Of a DNA stretch of 59,192 bases, positions 1 to 7,821 are shown piece by piece (the stretch's first letter is position 1; each line of letters opens with the position of its first letter). The stretch spans positions 3,103,187 to 3,162,378 of the forward strand of contig NZ_CM002285.1 of the NCBI RefSeq assembly GCF_000497445.1, given 5' to 3'. The notes beneath the pieces are model-generated. The model was not told the DNA's origin. It saw only the letters and a program-made list of their open reading frames with translations, and made no database searches. Source of the stretch: Streptomyces roseochromogenus subsp. oscitans DS 12.976 (GTDB lineage Bacteria; Actinomycetota; Actinomycetes; Streptomycetales; Streptomycetaceae). The translations under genes and the position numbers were made by a program.

Positions 1-406
1 CGGCGTCGGCGAGGCGGTCGAGGGTTCTGCGCGTCAGCCGCGTGCCGTTCGTCTGGACCGTGGCGGTGACCTGGCAGTCGACGGCTTCGCGTACGGCTTC
101 GGCATAGGCGAGGACCGGGGCGGGGCCGGTGAGGAGGGGTTCGCCGCCGTGGAGTTCGATGCGGATGGCGTCGAGGCGGTGGGTGCGGACATGCTCGGCG
201 ACGCGCTGTGCCGTGCGGCGCATGGTGTGGGCGTCGGTGCTCCGCGGGCGGTCGCGCCAGCCGTGGTCGGGGCCCTGGTAGAGGTAGCAGTAGGTGCAGT
301 CGAGGTTGCAGCGGCCGTGCACCTTCAGCACGAACTGCCGGAACGGCACGGGCTCGTGGGCGCGGGTGTCCAAGGTGTCGTACGGCCATGCCGGGTGGGT
401 CCTCAT
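1..406 (-). CDS. Radical SAM/SPASM peptide maturase, FxsB-like (C-terminus beyond window)
   Basis: N-terminal ~135 residues of a radical SAM enzyme; the rest runs off the left edge. The 4Fe-4S motif CNLDCTYCY lies near residue 33, followed by an ELHGGEP motif (SAM-binding GGEP) and TVQTNGT, the usual order in radical SAM/SPASM peptide-modifying enzymes. The opening segment 'PFRQFVLKVHGRCN' resembles the FxsB group that acts on FxSxx-COOH peptides; that subfamily call is by eye. The ATG overlaps the stop of the 50-residue peptide gene (ATGA), so the two are translationally coupled and the peptide is the obvious candidate substrate. Last visible gene of a six-gene minus-strand cluster. Not visible: the SPASM domain with its auxiliary-cluster cysteines. 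Confidence 0.85.
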   Translation of the reverse strand, partial: MRTHPAWPYDTLDTRAHEPVPFRQFVLKVHGRCNLDCTYCYLYQGPDHGWRDRPRSTDAHTMRRTAQRVAEHVRTHRLDAIRIELHGGEPLLTGPAPVLAYAEAVREAVDCQVTATVQTNGTRLTRRTLDRLADA

Positions 407-555
407 GGCGCGTCCTCGTAGTGGGCGACGACGGTGGACTCCCCCTCCCTTGCCCGGAGTTCGGCGAGGATCGCGGCCAGCACCGGATGGTCGGTGTGGT
501 CGGGCGGGTCGATCTCGGGGAGCGGTATGTGGGTGTCGTCGATGGGGAGGGTCAC
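403..555 (-). CDS. 50-residue putative RiPP precursor peptide ending in HYEDAP
   Basis: Short gene starting at a GTG that overlaps the stop of the vWA gene (GTGA) and ending in an ATGA overlap with the radical SAM gene. The protein is acidic (PLPEID, HPVLAAILAEL) and ends VVAHYEDAP. A conserved-looking helical leader and a short aromatic C-terminal core next to a radical SAM/SPASM gene is the layout of FxsA-type precursors, but the FxSxx terminus is absent. The Y-E-D triad fits the aromatic-X-X pattern that three-residue cyclophane-forming enzymes use. Substrate identity, the crosslink and any leader cleavage are inference; no protease or transporter clearly dedicated to it is visible. Confidence 0.7.
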   Translation of the reverse strand: MTLPIDDTHIPLPEIDPPDHTDHPVLAAILAELRAREGESTVVAHYEDAP

Positions 556-3500
556 TCGTCGGCCGTTTCGGGGGACAGGCGGGAGGGGCGCTGGTGGATG
601 TCGCCGGTACTCGCGGGGTCGGTCAGACGTCGGGCACGTTCGTAGTCGCTCCGGGCCGTGGCGGGTCTGCCCTGCCGCTCCCGTGCCCGGGCACGCCCTC
701 TGAGTGCCTCGGCCACCAGCGCGTCGTCGCCCGCCTCCTCGGCGTGTGCGACCGCCTTGCTGAAGCAGTCGATCGCCGTGTGCAGGTGTGCGATCGCCTC
801 GTTGCGCTCGTACAGCTCCAGGGACAGGTTCGCGCGGCTGTTCCAGCACAGGGTGAGGTGCACCGGGTCGTCGGAACCGCGCACGGCCTCGCCGAGCAGC
901 CAGTCGGCCTCGTACAGCTCGGTCAGTACTCCGGTCTTGCGGTAGCGCGTGATGTACGCGTCGGCCAGACTCCGGCGCCGCACGGGCAGCCGGGGATCGT
1001 CGGGCAGGGACTGCTCGACCGCGCGGCGCATCACGAGGACGGCCCGGGCGAGGTCATCCGGCACCTCCGCCTGTCCGAACCGCTCGAACAGGGCACGACC
1101 GAGGTCGTCTGCCGTCTCCGGCCGTCGGGGGTCGTCCATGTCGAGCAGCGATCCGGCCTGCGACCACGCGTCGACGGCGCGGTCCAGCTGGGTCAGGTCG
1201 CCAGAGTGGTCGTAGCGGTCGCGATAGATCCCCGCGGCCCATGCGTAGCACTCGAACCTGAGCTCCTTGTCGTCGCCCGCGGCCTGCAAGGCCTCGTCCA
1301 CCGCGTACAGCATCGTCCGCCGTTCCCGGCCGTCCTCGCGTGGGGGCTGCTCGATCTCGATGGCGGCCGCCGCGTCCAGCCAGATCCGGCAGCGCACCGC
1401 GTCCGGCAGGGGGGTGTCGGCGCCGGCCGCGTGGACGAGGTCGTCACCGGCCCGCGCGGCGCAGTACTCGGCACGCCGGCGGTCGGGGGCGGACCTGGCG
1501 ACCGGCCCCTTCCCCGCGTACTGCCGGGCCACGTCCAGCAACAACTGCCCCCGTAGAACAAACGGGTCCATACCTGGCCATCGTTCCACCGCCTCGATGG
1601 CCCGCTCCAGGTGACGGACGTACCAGTACTCGGCGTCGATCCCCTCGTCCGGCCCCAGCTCCGCCATGGCCCGCCGCACACCTGTCAACGCCTCCCCAGC
1701 GACTCCGAGGCGCTCCAGCAACGCGTCGTCCCTGGAGTCCAGGCCCGCCACAAGGCTCGCTTCAGCCACGTACAACAGCACGCGCAGGGCTCGCTCATCG
1801 GCTCGCCGCGGCTCCTGCCGGGCCCACTCCCGCAGGCTCTCCGGAATACCGTCGAAGTCGACCCCCGCGTGCCGCACTTCCCGTGCCTGCACCCAGCACA
1901 CCAGTCCCCGGACGAGTCGCCCGGAGACGGACGAAGTGTGCTCGACCGCCTCCCACGCATCCCTGAGGTCGTCCCCCACGCGCCGCGCCCCCCACCGGGC
2001 CAGCAGCGCCTCGGCCAGGTCCTCCTGCGCCGAGGCCCGCTCCGTGTCCGAGCGGGCGTCGGTCGCCACCACCCCGAAGTAGCCGACCGCCGTGTCGAGT
2101 TCGCGGGTGAGGCCGTGCTCATAGAACTGGTCCAGCGCCCGCCGCCCCAGCTCCAGCAGTTCCCCGGGCAGCTGCCCGGCCGCCGCGGCCACCGGCACCG
2201 GCGGCAGCCGCGCGCCCAGATCCCGCAGCACCGCCGCCGAGACCTCGGCGAACGCCCGTAGCCCTGCCGGTTCCCGCTCCCCGGGGTCCGCCGGCAACTC
2301 CCCGTCCGGCGGCACCGCTCCCCGCAGGAACGCCCCGGCCAGCGCGGGGAAGTTCCGGGCGCTTCGCCCGAACTTCCTTTCCACGTACTCGGAGCAGTGC
2401 TTGAAGAGCAGCTCCGCCTCCTCGACGGACAGCCGTGACCGCAGCTCGGAAGCGACCCCCGGCAGGAAGTCGTAGCGCACGGCCCGCAGATCGTCCGCGT
2501 CCTCCCGCCGCCCGAGCAGCCCGCTCAGCAGCACCTCGGAGAGGACGTCCGGGCCGCTCCCGGCCAGCATCGCATGCTGGACGAGCTGCATCACCGGCAG
2601 ATACAGCGGTACCGCCGACAGATACACCGCCAGTCGCCGCGCCTCGGAGGACGCCTGCCGCCAGAATGCCCGTACCCGCTCCTCGCCGCTGCGCTCCTCC
2701 GCCGCCCGCACGGGTGCCCCGGACGCCGGATGATCGGCCCGAACCCACCCGGCCGCGGCGGCCAGCGACTGCCCTGTGGCGCCGGACACCAGCCGCGCCC
2801 AGCCCTCCACCGACTCCCGGCGCAGCGCCAGCACCGGCACCGGCAGCGCCCCGGCCTCGGCCGCCCCCCGGTCGGGCAGGAACCGCAGCGACCCCGCAGG
2901 CCCCTCACGCCGCTGCAACAACCCGCGCCGCGCGGGCAGATGAGTCCGCAGCCACATCCGCTGCGGCAACGGCTGTACGACGGCCACGGGTGCCGTGGCC
3001 GCCCAGCGGTGCAGCAGCCGCTGCACCCGGCCGCTGCGCCACATGGGCCCGGCGCAGTCGCTGAGGACAAGCGTGACCCGCCGCCCCGTCGGATCGCTGA
3101 GCTGCTCCGGTGCGTAGAGCACGGCGCCCGGCTCCGGGGTGGCCGCGCAGCCGGGCAGTCCGCCGGGCGCCTCGTGCAGATAGCGCACCTGCACCTCGCG
3201 GAAGGCGCCGGCGCGGGCGCAGACCTGGCGCAGTTCGTCCAGGGCCTGCTGCCAGACGGCCGTCGAGGTGGAGACGTCCATCAGGAGCAGCAGGCGGGCC
3301 TCCCGGCGCCGGTCGGTGCGCAGGACGGGCAGGACGAGCCCGGACTCGGCGGCGCGTTCGGCGGTGGCCTGCTCGTCGAGGGTGCGCGGAACCGGTCGTA
3401 CGGGCGCGCGGTAGCGCTGCAGGGGCCGGAGTCCTCGCTGCAGGGCGAGGGGTTCGGGCAGGGCGGGTGCGGCGGGGACGCGGACCGGGGTCATCCGGGT

Positions 3501-3830
3501 TCCGGTGCCGTCGTCGCCGCCCGGGGCCGGGACGAACAGGCGGGCGTTGTCGGGCTGCCGGGGCTCGTCGCCCTCGGCGGGCAGGGGCAGGGACCGCGGT
3601 GGGCGCGGGAGCGGCGTGCCGTGGACCCCGGGCGGTTCCGGGCCGGAGGGGGGATCGAGGCCGGGCCGGTCGGGTTGTCCCGCGGGCGCCGGAAGCCACT
3701 GCGCCAGCCACAGCGCGTCCGCCAGCTCCTCGACCGCGGGCGCGATCCCTGCGTCCCGCATACGCGCGACCAGCGCCGTGAGCACCGGGCTCACGGCGCT
3801 CGCCGGACTGTCGGGAGCGCGGGAGGTCAT
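552..3830 (-). CDS. SAV_2336-type protein: N-terminal helical domain, vWA-like domain, long TPR-like tail
   Basis: 1092 residues. Residues ~15-48 form a helical SAV_2336 N-terminal-type segment, followed by a Pro/Gly-rich linker (~50-160). A von Willebrand A-like domain follows with a MIDAS-type motif, D-V-S-T-S, at ~185-189 after a hydrophobic strand. Residues ~560-1090 are repeated helix pairs rich in A, R, E and L, read as TPR-like. It starts 3 nt after the MoxR stop and overlaps the peptide gene by 4 nt. In the known pattern, vWA proteins partner MoxR AAA+ ATPases as client adaptors, and SAV_2336 proteins occur in vWA-MoxR-VMAP conflict-type systems. Probably cytoplasmic; no signal peptide. 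The role in this cluster (sensor or effector scaffold) is inferred. Confidence 0.85.
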   Translation of the reverse strand: MTSRAPDSPASAVSPVLTALVARMRDAGIAPAVEELADALWLAQWLPAPAGQPDRPGLDPPSGPEPPGVHGTPLPRPPRSLPLPAEGDEPRQPDNARLFVPAPGGDDGTGTRMTPVRVPAAPALPEPLALQRGLRPLQRYRAPVRPVPRTLDEQATAERAAESGLVLPVLRTDRRREARLLLLMDVSTSTAVWQQALDELRQVCARAGAFREVQVRYLHEAPGGLPGCAATPEPGAVLYAPEQLSDPTGRRVTLVLSDCAGPMWRSGRVQRLLHRWAATAPVAVVQPLPQRMWLRTHLPARRGLLQRREGPAGSLRFLPDRGAAEAGALPVPVLALRRESVEGWARLVSGATGQSLAAAAGWVRADHPASGAPVRAAEERSGEERVRAFWRQASSEARRLAVYLSAVPLYLPVMQLVQHAMLAGSGPDVLSEVLLSGLLGRREDADDLRAVRYDFLPGVASELRSRLSVEEAELLFKHCSEYVERKFGRSARNFPALAGAFLRGAVPPDGELPADPGEREPAGLRAFAEVSAAVLRDLGARLPPVPVAAAAGQLPGELLELGRRALDQFYEHGLTRELDTAVGYFGVVATDARSDTERASAQEDLAEALLARWGARRVGDDLRDAWEAVEHTSSVSGRLVRGLVCWVQAREVRHAGVDFDGIPESLREWARQEPRRADERALRVLLYVAEASLVAGLDSRDDALLERLGVAGEALTGVRRAMAELGPDEGIDAEYWYVRHLERAIEAVERWPGMDPFVLRGQLLLDVARQYAGKGPVARSAPDRRRAEYCAARAGDDLVHAAGADTPLPDAVRCRIWLDAAAAIEIEQPPREDGRERRTMLYAVDEALQAAGDDKELRFECYAWAAGIYRDRYDHSGDLTQLDRAVDAWSQAGSLLDMDDPRRPETADDLGRALFERFGQAEVPDDLARAVLVMRRAVEQSLPDDPRLPVRRRSLADAYITRYRKTGVLTELYEADWLLGEAVRGSDDPVHLTLCWNSRANLSLELYERNEAIAHLHTAIDCFSKAVAHAEEAGDDALVAEALRGRARARERQGRPATARSDYERARRLTDPASTGDIHQRPSRLSPETADE

Positions 3831-3833
3831 GGG

Positions 3834-4832
3834 CTAGCGCGGTCCTCGGTCGAGGGGCTGCATCAGCAGCTCCGAGACCTCCTCGCGCCGCTGGCCGGCC
3901 TCGCGGGCGGCGTGCTGGGCGAGGAAGATGGCGTTGAGAAGCTGGTCGGTGGGGCGCAGCGCGCCGTCCGCCTCGGCCTGGGTGAACCGGTCGACGAGAT
4001 CGCGGTTCGTGTCGTAGGCGCCCTCGCCGAAATGTGCCTGGACGAGGGCGGCGAGGCGCTCGTCGCGCGGGGCCTTCAGGTCGAGCGGGATGCAGCGGCG
4101 CAGCAGGGCGGCGGGGAACTCGCGCTCGCGGTTGCTGGTCATGATGACGAACGGGAAGGAGCGGCAGTGGACCTGACCGTCCGTCACCGTGACGCGTCGG
4201 CCGTCGTCGGTGAGGACCCGCACCTCGGGGGTGCGGTCGGCAATGCGCTGCAGCTCGGGGATGGCGAAGCGGCCCTCCTCCAGGACGTTCAGCAGGTCGT
4301 TCGGCAGGTCGATGTCGCTCTTGTCGAGTTCGTCGATGAGCAGCACCCGGGGCCTGTCGGCGGCGAGCAGCGCGGTGCCGAGCGGGCCCAGCTTGATGTA
4401 CCGGCCGATGTCCTGGGCGGCGGCCTCGCCGGGGAGCTGGGCGTCCTGGAGGCGGCCGATGGCGTCGTAGGTGTAGAGGCCGTCGCGCAGTTCGCTGCGG
4501 CTGACGATCGGCCACTCCAGGACGCGGCCGAGGGCGAGTTCGTAGGCGACGGAGTGGGCGAGCGTGGACTTGCCGACGCCGGGCTCCCCGGTGACGAGCA
4601 GGGGGCGCCTCAAGTACAGGGCCGCGTTGACGAGTTCGAGGGCATCGGGGTCCTGCACGGGCAGCGGGACGGTGCGCTCGCCGAGCCTGCGATGGGTGGC
4701 CGAGTCGAGCTCCGGGACGTCGTAGTCGACGGGCGGGGCGTCGAACTTCCGCCAGGGCGGCGGTTCCGGCAGCGCGTCGATCCTGGCCGGATCCGGTTGC
4801 CCGATGCCCTGGTAGACGAACCACTCGCTCAT
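3834..4832 (-). CDS. MoxR-family AAA+ ATPase
   Basis: 332 residues from the ATG preceded by GGCGAGGAG; the frame stays open upstream, but that part is Arg-rich and unlike protein. Walker A is GEPGVGKST, Walker B is VLLIDELDK, followed by a segment (NDLLNVLEEGRF) typical of MoxR proteins; sensor 1 is IMTSNREREFP and an arginine-finger region LLRRC follows. MoxR ATPases remodel or load partner proteins, usually with vWA-domain proteins; the vWA gene follows 3 nt later. A 136-bp gap separates this gene from the protease gene upstream, the only sizeable gap in the cluster, so it may have its own promoter. Confidence 0.9.
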   Translation of the reverse strand: MSEWFVYQGIGQPDPARIDALPEPPPWRKFDAPPVDYDVPELDSATHRRLGERTVPLPVQDPDALELVNAALYLRRPLLVTGEPGVGKSTLAHSVAYELALGRVLEWPIVSRSELRDGLYTYDAIGRLQDAQLPGEAAAQDIGRYIKLGPLGTALLAADRPRVLLIDELDKSDIDLPNDLLNVLEEGRFAIPELQRIADRTPEVRVLTDDGRRVTVTDGQVHCRSFPFVIMTSNREREFPAALLRRCIPLDLKAPRDERLAALVQAHFGEGAYDTNRDLVDRFTQAEADGALRPTDQLLNAIFLAQHAAREAGQRREEVSELLMQPLDRGPR

Positions 4833-4968
4833 GCTGTGCTCCTCGCCGACGGTCGGTGGTGGTCCACGTCCTGGCCGACGGGGGCGTAGTGCGCCCGCAA
4901 CGGGCCCCTGGGAACATACCCGCGGCAGCCGGGATACACGGTTGATTTCGGCCAGCCTTCGGCGATGT

Positions 4969-6933
4969 TCACGGCGCGTCCACCGGTTCGGTCTCCTCAC
5001 CCGGCAGGGGCCGGCGCGGGTCGTCGTAGAGCAGGGCGAGCGGTTCGGCCCAGGCGCTGTCGGGGCGCTGCTCGCTGATGTCCTGCCGGACGAGCCGCAG
5101 CCGGTCGGGGAGTTCGGCCAGCGAACCGAGCGTTTCGAGGAACTTCTCCACGCGCGCGTGCAGCGAGTCGCACTCCGGCAGGCAGGCGCCGCGCTCCGGG
5201 TGCGGGCCGATGTGCCACAGCGCGACGGCGTGGCCGCTGTTCAGCGCGTGTTTCATGGCGACCCGCCCGGGGCCTTGTCCGGCCGGACGGCACATCACGG
5301 GGATGCGGTCGCGTCCGGCCCCGCGGTAGCCGGAGGGATCCGCGGCGCCCGGCGGCGGCATGCGCCAGCCCTGGAAGCGGTGCCCGGTCGTCATGCCGTG
5401 CCAGCGGTCGAGCCAGAGGTTGTCCGGATCTCCCCGGCGCTCGAGGGCGCGCAGCACCAGGCGGCGGCGCGCCCCCAGATGCCCGGGGTCGTACAGCGCG
5501 GCGATGTCCGCGAACCGCCACCGGTGCACGGCGGTGTCCAGGTGCTCGGCGGGCAGCGCGACTTCGAGCGGTACGGGGTGGCCCTCCCGGTCCTTGGACT
5601 CCAGCAGTCCGCCGAGGGGGACACGGAGTGCCTGGACGAGTTCGTCGGGCCGGTATCCGCGCACCGAGGAGTCCGTCTCGTGCACCTCGGGCAGGCCGTC
5701 TCCGTCGTCGTACCAGATCTGCCAGAAGAACCGGACGGGGTGCGCGCCGATCACCGGGTCGAGCAGCAGGGCCACGACGGGGCCCTCGCCGGGGCCGGGG
5801 TAGGAGATCACGACGCGCTCAGGGCCGTGATCCTCGGGTGGCGGCTTCAGCTCGTCGGGGAGGGTGACATCGCGCACGTAGGCGTGCAGGTAGCGGCGGG
5901 TGTCGCGGCGCAGGCGCTCCTCGATCCAGCCGGTGAGCAGGGGGCTGCCGGCGTTCCGGGCGCAGGCGTGCGCTCCGACGAGCCTGAGGTAGCGCAGGAA
6001 GGCGAGCGGGTCGAGCGGGGCGGTGCCCTCGTAGAGCAGGCCGTGGCCATCGCGCCAGGTGCGCAGTTCGGGGGTGCCGCCGGGCCACTGATTGCCGCTG
6101 CGGGCCTCCTTGGCGATGAGCTTGACGGTGGGCTCGTCGGGCGGCTGCGGCAGAGCGGCGAGCAGGGCGAGCGCCTTGCGGCGGTCGCGGGGCGTCCAGA
6201 TCGCACCCGGATCGGCCGCCGGGCCGCACTGGAGGTCGATCCAGTTGTCCCCGGTCTCCGAGACCGGCTCCTCGCCGTGCCAGCGGTCGTGCGCGGCCAT
6301 GACCTCGCGGTACGTCTCCCCGAACCGGCGCAGCGCGGCGATCGCCACGGCCTTGCCGCCCTCCGTCGGGGTGCCGTCCCTCGTCGTGCGCCGCGACTTG
6401 ATGAGTCCTACGACCGCACCCGTCTCGGGGTCGAGCAGCGGGCCGCCCGACATACCGCTCGGGAAGTCGACGTCGGGCTTGATGATCAGCCCGTACGTGT
6501 CCTCGTGACCGTTGATCTCCGCGTCCACGATGCGGAAGTGGGCCTCGGGCGGCACCGGGAAGTAGCCGCAGGCCTTGAGGGCGCCTGAGTGGCGGACGGC
6601 CCGGTCGGTGAGCCACACGCACTCGTGCGGGCACGCGTCGGTCAGCCGGACCAGGGCCAGGTCCTCGGCCAGCGGCACCTTGGGGTTGCGCGGGTCGCTG
6701 AGCAGCCACTCGGCGAGGCGGGCCTCGATGTCGACACCCTCGCCGCGCACCCGGAACGCGGCCCGGCGGTCCGCGGCGAGGTGCGGGCGCAGCACATGGG
6801 CGGCGGTGAGCACCCAGCCGGGCGCGACGAAGAAACCGCTGCCCCATAAGGAGCCGTCTTTCCCGTCGGCGGGAAGCAGATGGACCGTGGCGGCCCGGAC
6901 GAGGTCGAAGAGACGGTCGTCGCGCTCGCTCAT
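4969..6933 (-). CDS. Trypsin-like serine protease with VMAP-C-like C-terminal domain
   Basis: 654 residues. The N-terminal ~200 residues are an S1-type protease: GSGFFVAPGWVLTAAHV gives the catalytic His (H46), EDLALVRL the Asp (D91) and MSGGP the Ser (S162), so the triad looks complete. There is no signal peptide, so it should act in the cytoplasm. Residues ~215-345 are a helical connector (LLAALPQPPDEP), and residues ~370-620 resemble the VMAP C-terminal domain (VPLEVALPAEHLDTAV, then RLVLRALERR and W-rich segments). Known family behaviour: VMAP proteins join MoxR and vWA partners in ternary conflict systems and carry varied effectors; a trypsin domain is one of them. Its ATG overlaps the Trypco1 stop (ATGA). 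Target unknown. Confidence 0.82.
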   Translation of the reverse strand: MSERDDRLFDLVRAATVHLLPADGKDGSLWGSGFFVAPGWVLTAAHVLRPHLAADRRAAFRVRGEGVDIEARLAEWLLSDPRNPKVPLAEDLALVRLTDACPHECVWLTDRAVRHSGALKACGYFPVPPEAHFRIVDAEINGHEDTYGLIIKPDVDFPSGMSGGPLLDPETGAVVGLIKSRRTTRDGTPTEGGKAVAIAALRRFGETYREVMAAHDRWHGEEPVSETGDNWIDLQCGPAADPGAIWTPRDRRKALALLAALPQPPDEPTVKLIAKEARSGNQWPGGTPELRTWRDGHGLLYEGTAPLDPLAFLRYLRLVGAHACARNAGSPLLTGWIEERLRRDTRRYLHAYVRDVTLPDELKPPPEDHGPERVVISYPGPGEGPVVALLLDPVIGAHPVRFFWQIWYDDGDGLPEVHETDSSVRGYRPDELVQALRVPLGGLLESKDREGHPVPLEVALPAEHLDTAVHRWRFADIAALYDPGHLGARRRLVLRALERRGDPDNLWLDRWHGMTTGHRFQGWRMPPPGAADPSGYRGAGRDRIPVMCRPAGQGPGRVAMKHALNSGHAVALWHIGPHPERGACLPECDSLHARVEKFLETLGSLAELPDRLRLVRQDISEQRPDSAWAEPLALLYDDPRRPLPGEETEPVDAP

Positions 6934-7286
6934 GCGCCCACCGCTCTGTCCTCGCCCTCCCCCGCGGTCCCCCGGTCGAACTGCCAGGTGAGGGTGACCT
7001 CCAGGGACGCCTTGGCCTCCCCGCGCGCGAGCACGGCGACGGCCAGGCCCTCCTTGGCGGTCAGTTCCACGCCGAAGCTGATGGAGGCCTCGTGCGGCTT
7101 GGCCGCGCGGGCGGCGTCGAGCACGGTGCCGCCGACGGCCCTGATCAGTTCCTGGAGCTGTTCGACCTTGGCGACGGCGGCCTCGGTGAAGCCGACGTCC
7201 TCCTGGTCGCCGTAGGCCTCCCCCGCGCCGATCCGGGCGGTGACCACCGTGCCGTCCGGCAGCTCGATGTCCTGGATGTGACTCAT
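6930..7286 (-). CDS. Trypsin-co-occurring domain protein (CU044_2847/Trypco1 family)
   Basis: 118 residues starting MSHIQDIELPDGT at the ATG preceded by GGGGGGAGCGGA; upstream in-frame residues look non-coding. The opening 'LPDGTVVTARIG', a middle helix ending in 'IRAVGGTVLDAARAAKPHEASISFGVELTAKEG' (read in pieces) and a closing EVTLTW strand match the small CU044_2847 family, named Trypco1 because it accompanies trypsin-like proteases. It is the first gene of the cluster and is coupled by an ATGA overlap to the trypsin-VMAP gene, exactly the partner the family name predicts. Biochemical role unknown; a regulatory or substrate role for the protease is inference. Confidence 0.85.
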   Translation of the reverse strand: MSHIQDIELPDGTVVTARIGAGEAYGDQEDVGFTEAAVAKVEQLQELIRAVGGTVLDAARAAKPHEASISFGVELTAKEGLAVAVLARGEAKASLEVTLTWQFDRGTAGEGEDRAVGA

Positions 7287-7400
7287 TCCGCTCCCCCCGC
7301 AGAGCCCGAGCCGCCAGGTCAACCGGCCCCGGGCGGCACCCACTTGGACAGTGACGAGGCTAATACCCAGGATGGTTGCAGGACTATGCGCCCGGCCTAC

Positions 7401-7444
7401 TCGTCACTCCGCGCCGGGCCTTTTCGTCACTCCGCGCCGGGCCT
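7401..7444. repeat. Tandem 23-bp repeat with a terminator-like hairpin
   Basis: Two copies of a 21-bp identical unit starting TCGTCACTCCGCG (7401-7421 and 7424-7444), 23 bp apart. The second copy runs into the stop codon of the DUF6104 gene. GCCCGGC at 7390-7396 and GCCGGGC at 7413-7419 can pair, so the block could end transcription of the DUF6104 gene (minus strand) before it reaches the Trypco1 cluster. Confidence 0.5.
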
Positions 7445-7622
7445 ACTCGTCGTCCTCGTCGTCCAGCCGCGCCAGCCAGGTCGCCAGCCGCTCCACCGGC
7501 ACCTCGAAGTCCGGGTTGAGATCGACGAACGTCCGCAGCTGCTCGGCGAGCCACTCGAAGGTGACCTCCTCCTCGCCGCGCCGCTTCTCCAGTTCCTCGA
7601 TGCCACGGTCGGTGAAGTACAA
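7443..7622 (-). CDS. DUF6104 family small protein
   Basis: 59 residues from a TTG codon preceded by AGGAGTGAGAG. The opening YFTDRGIEELEKRRGEEEV, then TFEWLAEQLR, then DLNPDFEVPVERLATWLARL with a DDEDDE tail, matches a small protein I recognise as conserved in Streptomyces (DUF6104). Usual length is about 59-60 residues, so it looks complete. Acidic, soluble, no catalytic motif; function unknown. It lies on the same strand as the Trypco1 cluster but is separated from it by ~155 bp containing a direct repeat/hairpin, so it is probably a separate transcript. Confidence 0.85.
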   Translation of the reverse strand: MYFTDRGIEELEKRRGEEEVTFEWLAEQLRTFVDLNPDFEVPVERLATWLARLDDEDDE

Positions 7623-7751
7623 CTCTCACTCCTGATGGGGACGGGCCTACTCCCTCAGGGTAGGCCGTCTCCCGGACACGGGAGGTGCGGGATCGTACGC
7701 CGACCTTCCGCCGGCCTTCTCACACGAAAGGGTGCCTTGACTTCCGGGAGC

Positions 7752-7793
7752 CACGATATATCGTGTTTCACAGAGGACGCGATATGGCGCGTC
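7752..7793. promoter_or_regulatory. Candidate PadR operator: perfect palindrome plus a second dyad
   Basis: CACGATATATCGTG at 7752-7765 is a perfect 14-bp palindrome. GACGCGATATGGCGCGTC at 7776-7793 has perfect 6-bp arms and a similar GATAT core; the two centres are 26 bp apart. They sit 30-70 bp before the DUF4097 start. PadR regulators often bind AT-rich palindromes and repress their own operon, and the operon carries a padR, so autoregulation is the natural inference. Confidence 0.6.
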
Positions 7794-7821
7794 GCGGCCG
7801 TGCCAGCCCGAGGAGATCCCC

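Noticed and set aside
2574..4889. 771-codon open frame on the plus strand opposite the vWA/MoxR genes
   Set aside because: Mirror of the coding strand in very GC-rich DNA; low-complexity translation, no motif, no start context.
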